From positions 1 through 45,477 of IMG/VR virus record IMGVR_UViG_3300042309_000455: 45,477 bases of DNA. One strand, given 5' to 3'. Under the pieces are notes generated by a model. The model ran no database searches and was not told the DNA's origin. It worked only from the letters and a program-made list of their open reading frames with translations. A program made the position numbers and the translations under genes. This document shows positions 42,430-45,477 of this stretch, piece by piece (the stretch's first letter is position 1; the number at the start of each line of letters is the position of its first letter). This DNA comes from a virus.

Positions 42430-44091
42430 ATGCCAAGAAATAGAGTAATTTACCAAAATGAAGCATTATACGTTGGCCCTTCGCCAGCCATATCTGGTCA
42501 CTATAAGTTTGTTACAGGAAGCAATGTAAATGTTCCTACTCAAAAATTAAATCAATTAGATCCTCTTGCTACAAGAACTTTAGCCTCTGGAGCAGGAACC
42601 ACCACGGCTAGTCTTGCTACTATGCAAGCAGGTTTGCTTCCAAATTTAGCTAATTTAGATCGTATACAAAGTATTAATTACAACTTTAATATTACGAGAA
42701 GAGATGTAAATCAATTTGGAAATTTAGCCGCAATAGACAAAATCATTATAGAGCAACCAGTAATAAATATTGATTTTAATTACTATCAAAACGGTCTTAA
42801 GAATGAAGAAGAATTAGGTTTCACTACGACTTCTTTGAAGAGAAGTGCTGCTGTAAATTTAACAATTACTGCTTCTGGGCAATCTGAATTTGGAATTACT
42901 GCGGCTTCTATTGCTGATGGCGGTCAAGGTTATTTAAATTCATTTACTTTAACATTGCCACAAGCCGGTGGAAATATGCCTCCTGTACTTTCTTTTGGCG
43001 TGGCTACTGGAGGATTATATGCGGGTCAAGCAACAGGAGTCTCAATAACTGATAAAGGATCAGGAGTTATTTATATAAATAATTCTCAAATCGCAACCAC
43101 AGTTTCTATTGTTAATATTCCAGTTAATGTCGGGATTGGCGGTACGAGCAATCAATCAACTTTTTCTCCAACTTTAGCAAATAACTATCCAGAAGGTACT
43201 TCTAGTATTGTAGATATAACCTGTTTAAGCGGAATACTTACAAAAGCAAGTGACGAAAAAAATTTGTTTGTAAGAACTGTGCCTCAAGGAAATGACGTAA
43301 GTGTTGCGACAACCGGCACACTGGATCAAGCCATTATCGCTTTTGGAAATACTGTTATTACAAATTACGCTATTAATGCAGCAGTAGGAGACATCCCAAA
43401 TGTGGCAATTAGTAATGAAGCTAGAAATTTTTCTATAGTTACTGGAGACAACGATTTTAAATCTAGTTCTGCTGGTAGACGTTATCCATTGCCTTCAATA
43501 GACGAAGAAGGAACAAGAGTAAATGGGACATATTCTCTTCCAGATTTTAACAGCAGATCAGACCTATCACAAAATATATCTGCATTTAGACCCGGAGGCA
43601 TCATCCTTGATTTAACTCCATTTTATGCTTCTGGAGGATTAGGAATTGATACAAGGTCTTCTTCTTTAAACGCTCAAAGTTTCAGTTTATCAATGGCTTT
43701 ATCTAGAGAATCTTTAAGTAAACTTGGAAATACTTTTAATTTCGCAAAAGAAATTACTTTTCCAGTTAGCTACTCTTTCTCTGTCAATGTTTTGGTATCA
43801 GAACTAGCAACTGGTAATTTAGTTGATGTAGTTTCTAGTAAAGATATTAAATTCAATACTTCAGTCTCTTTTATTAAACCCGGAACTGAAGTTTCAAGTT
43901 ATGGTAAGATAACTGGTGTAAGATATTTAATTAAATCAGCGCAGTTAGAATCTTTAGACTTTAGTTCCTCAATTGGAGCTAACAAAACAGCTACTTTAAC
44001 CTTTGGAGGTCAAATGAGTTCTCCTCAAGATTCCACTAAAGGTGTATTTATGCAGGGAGATTATTGGATGCAAAGACAAGAAATCATATAA
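42430..44091 (+). CDS. tail-tube-like structural protein, paralogue B, with inserted beta domain
   Basis: 553 residues, starting NRVIYQNEALYVGPSP and ending with LDFSSSIGANKTATLTFGGQ and SPQDSTKGVFMQGDYW. It aligns along its length with paralogue C (44152), including YNFNITRRDVNQFGNLAAID, FGNTVITNYAINAAVGDIPN and LSRESLSKLGNTFNFAKEIT. It is about 160 residues longer, largely through an insertion at about residues 138-240 (ASIADGGQGYLNSFTLTLPQ, ATGVSITDKGSGVIYI) that resembles the 'GGxGYTxxPTVTxxG...VTSITVTxxGxGY' small beta repeats. Insertions of Ig-like domains in major tail proteins are well known. It is probably a tail-tube or outer tail protein. Confidence 0.6.
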   Translation: MPRNRVIYQNEALYVGPSPAISGHYKFVTGSNVNVPTQKLNQLDPLATRTLASGAGTTTASLATMQAGLLPNLANLDRIQSINYNFNITRRDVNQFGNLAAIDKIIIEQPVINIDFNYYQNGLKNEEELGFTTTSLKRSAAVNLTITASGQSEFGITAASIADGGQGYLNSFTLTLPQAGGNMPPVLSFGVATGGLYAGQATGVSITDKGSGVIYINNSQIATTVSIVNIPVNVGIGGTSNQSTFSPTLANNYPEGTSSIVDITCLSGILTKASDEKNLFVRTVPQGNDVSVATTGTLDQAIIAFGNTVITNYAINAAVGDIPNVAISNEARNFSIVTGDNDFKSSSAGRRYPLPSIDEEGTRVNGTYSLPDFNSRSDLSQNISAFRPGGIILDLTPFYASGGLGIDTRSSSLNAQSFSLSMALSRESLSKLGNTFNFAKEITFPVSYSFSVNVLVSELATGNLVDVVSSKDIKFNTSVSFIKPGTEVSSYGKITGVRYLIKSAQLESLDFSSSIGANKTATLTFGGQMSSPQDSTKGVFMQGDYWMQRQEII

Positions 44092-44115
44092 TAATTTCTC
44101 AAAACAGAATAAAAA

Positions 44116-44131
44116 ATGTAATAATAAAAAG
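44116..44131 (+). promoter_or_regulatory. promoter-like motif ahead of paralogue C
   Basis: ATGTAATAATAAAAAG lies in the 60-nt gap between paralogues B and C. It is followed by AAAGGA (44138-44143), a normal Shine-Dalgarno 8 nt before ATG 44152. The presence of both a leader and a ribosome site suggests strong separate expression of this gene. Confidence 0.4.
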
Positions 44132-44151
44132 AAATTTAAAGGATTAAAAAT

Positions 44152-45339
44152 ATGCCAAGAAATCGTGTAATTTACCAATCAGAAGCACTATTCAACACAA
44201 AAGACATTGTTGACGTAGCGGCTTCTGCACCACCACAAACTGGAAATTTATATATTAACCAGTTTTCTCGCGTCCAATCTTGTAATTATAATTTCAATAT
44301 TGCAAGAAGAGACGTTAACCAATTCGGCGATCTAGCTGCTATTGATCGTATTATTCTAGAGCAACCCACCGTAGGAGTTGATTTCACTTATTTGCTAACA
44401 GACATGGGCAACGAAAAGAACCTTGGATTTTCAGTAATTAGCAATGGAATTACTACTATTTCTGATATCACTAGCGCAAATGCTACTCAATCTTGCTTAT
44501 CTGGAATTCTAACCAGCGGATTCATTAATACTAAAAATTATTTCATCAGAACAGTTTCTGAAGGTAATGATGCTTCTTCTTTTGCTAATGATACTGTTGC
44601 TAACCAAACAATAGGAAGCACAATTGGATTAGGAAACGGTTTCTTAACTAATTACTCTATTAACGCTGCTGTAGGAGACTTCCCAACCACTTCTGTCAGC
44701 TTGGAGTGCTTAAACATGAATTTCAGCAATGGAAATTCAGGTGCTGCTCCCGGTGTTACTCCTGCTGGAGCTATTGCTGGAGGTGCGTTTATTCTACCTC
44801 AAGCTACAGGCAATCCTAATGGTGAAAACGCTTTGGGAAAGATTTCTGCTCTTAGACATGGAGATATATCATTCTCTTTATCAAAGACTCAGGGTCAATC
44901 TTATGGCGGTACTGATTTAACTACTTCTGCCGCTATTCAAAACTTCTCAATCTCAATGGGTCTAAATAGAACTCCATTGCAAAAGATCGGAAGCAGATAT
45001 GCTTATTCAAGAGAAATTGATTTCCCAGTTACTGTAACTCTTTCTGTTACAGCTTTGGTACAAGATCTTACTACTGGTAACTTGGTCGATCTAGTAAATG
45101 TAGATGGTCTCTATGACGCAGTTATCAAACTCGCTGCTCCTGCTGTTGCTAACAGTGATTTGAATCCTGATGAAGGCGTTGGATATGTACTCAAGAGACT
45201 TAACTTGGATTCACAAGACTTCTCTTCTTCAATCGGAGCCAATAAACAGGTCACGCTAAACTTCTCTACTCAAGTTGGCTCTCCTCAACAAAATGACAGA
45301 GGATTGTTCATGCTTGAGACATTGCCTCTCGACGCATAA
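44152..45339 (+). CDS. probable major tail-tube protein, paralogue C
   Basis: 395 residues, starting PRNRVIYQSEALF and ending LDSQDFSSSIGANKQVTLNF, then SPQQNDRGLFM. It lacks the insertion of paralogue B and is the leanest of the three. The fold reads as beta-rich with no signal peptide or Cys pairs. It has its own promoter-like motif, a good Shine-Dalgarno, slightly more C-ending codons than B and its own strong terminator, all expected for an abundant virion protein. These features make it the best candidate for the main tail-tube subunit, with A and B as specialised relatives. A contractile-tail sheath is not seen in the window, so tail type is undecided. Confidence 0.65.
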   Translation: MPRNRVIYQSEALFNTKDIVDVAASAPPQTGNLYINQFSRVQSCNYNFNIARRDVNQFGDLAAIDRIILEQPTVGVDFTYLLTDMGNEKNLGFSVISNGITTISDITSANATQSCLSGILTSGFINTKNYFIRTVSEGNDASSFANDTVANQTIGSTIGLGNGFLTNYSINAAVGDFPTTSVSLECLNMNFSNGNSGAAPGVTPAGAIAGGAFILPQATGNPNGENALGKISALRHGDISFSLSKTQGQSYGGTDLTTSAAIQNFSISMGLNRTPLQKIGSRYAYSREIDFPVTVTLSVTALVQDLTTGNLVDLVNVDGLYDAVIKLAAPAVANSDLNPDEGVGYVLKRLNLDSQDFSSSIGANKQVTLNFSTQVGSPQQNDRGLFMLETLPLDA

Positions 45340-45356
45340 GCTAAAATATTAACTTC

Positions 45357-45388
45357 AAAGCCCCAGCCTAAAAACTGGGGCTTTTTTG
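45357..45388 (+). terminator. intrinsic terminator after paralogue C
   Basis: AAAGCCCCAG (45357-45366) pairs with CTGGGGCTTT (45375-45384) over an 8-nt A-rich loop, followed by a T-run. Strong. Confidence 0.92.
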
Positions 45389-45397
45389 TTTTTATGC

Positions 45398-45414
45398 GTG
45401 TAAAGATTATTAGG
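45398..45414 (+). promoter_or_regulatory. late-promoter-like motif of the next operon
   Basis: GTGTAAAGATTATTAGG starts about 10 nt after the terminator and precedes ATG 45436 by 21 nt. It is a near-consensus copy. Confidence 0.55.
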
Positions 45415-45435
45415 TAAAGGTATTTCAAAGGTATT

Positions 45436-45477
45436 ATGGCTATGGATATAAAAATGAAAGAGTTTATTCTCTTTCAA
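45436..45477 (+). CDS. start of a further gene, cut by window edge
   Basis: Open frame of 14 codons (MAMDIKMKEFILFQ) running off the right edge, with AAGG at 45427-45430 as a weak ribosome site 5 nt upstream and a promoter-like motif and terminator before it. A second ATG at 45442 is possible. Too short to identify. Following the tail-tube gene, a tail chaperone or another tail component would be expected by gene order only. Confidence 0.5.
   Translation, partial: MAMDIKMKEFILFQ

Noticed and set aside
1-45477. tRNA genes, integrase and attachment sites
   Set aside because: I looked for cloverleaf-like sequences and recombinase genes and saw none, so nothing in this window decides between a lytic phage and a prophage.

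Overview
The window is a 45.5 kb piece of the virion-structure region of a large tailed double-stranded DNA bacteriophage (or a prophage of one). The support is a contiguous set of a terminase large subunit, portal, a protease/scaffold gene, major capsid protein, head-tail connector-like genes, tail-tube-like proteins and very large tail-fibre genes, almost all on the plus strand and tightly packed. The DNA is AT-rich, roughly two thirds A+T by eye. Host identity cannot be read directly. Many start codons lack a convincing Shine-Dalgarno sequence and are preceded only by A/T runs, which would suit a host that depends weakly on Shine-Dalgarno pairing, but this is an inference.

Layout. (1) 1-1.65 kb: the tail of an HNH-like gene, a PhoH-like ATPase, and two small minus-strand genes, one Cys-rich and one HExxH metallopeptidase-like. 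(2) 1.6-8.5 kb: an acidic zinc-ribbon protein, a sigma-70-family factor with an extra Cys cluster, a probable small terminase, a C2H2 finger fused to an ERCC4-type nuclease, the large terminase and the portal. (3) 8.5-16 kb: a tail-tube-like paralogue, two proteins with conserved phage virion motifs, a Dps/ferritin-like protein, a protease-scaffold fusion, a probable decoration protein, the major capsid protein and two small proteins. (4) 16-39.6 kb: an adhesin block with two giant fibre proteins (3064 and 2239 aa) built from about fifty NVGIGTxxPxxKLxV-type repeats, three LamG/concanavalin-like proteins (one with a fibrinogen-like C-terminus) and a two-Ig-domain protein. (5) 39.6-45.3 kb: a small beta-sandwich protein, connector/neck-like genes and two more tail-tube paralogues. 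The start of another gene is cut off by the right edge. No stretch over 300 bases lacks a gene.

Regulation. Four strong intrinsic terminators divide the late genes. Each is followed by an A/T-rich motif close to GTGTAAATAATATTAGG; the same motif precedes the portal gene and several others on both strands. Two copies contain TATAAATA exactly, the T4-type late-promoter octamer. Together with the sigma-like gene, this suggests a phage-specific late promoter class. The motif often ends at or within about 20 nt of the start codon, so some transcripts may be nearly leaderless.

The most unexpected signal is genome-wide. The pentamer CCWGG (CCAGG/CCTGG) appears to be absent from the whole window. 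Every Pro-Gly dipeptide I located (about 35) is encoded as CCC-GGN or CCG-GGN, although CCA and CCT are the usual Pro codons elsewhere. This is the pattern expected of selection against a CCWGG-specific (Dcm/EcoRII-type) restriction or modification system.
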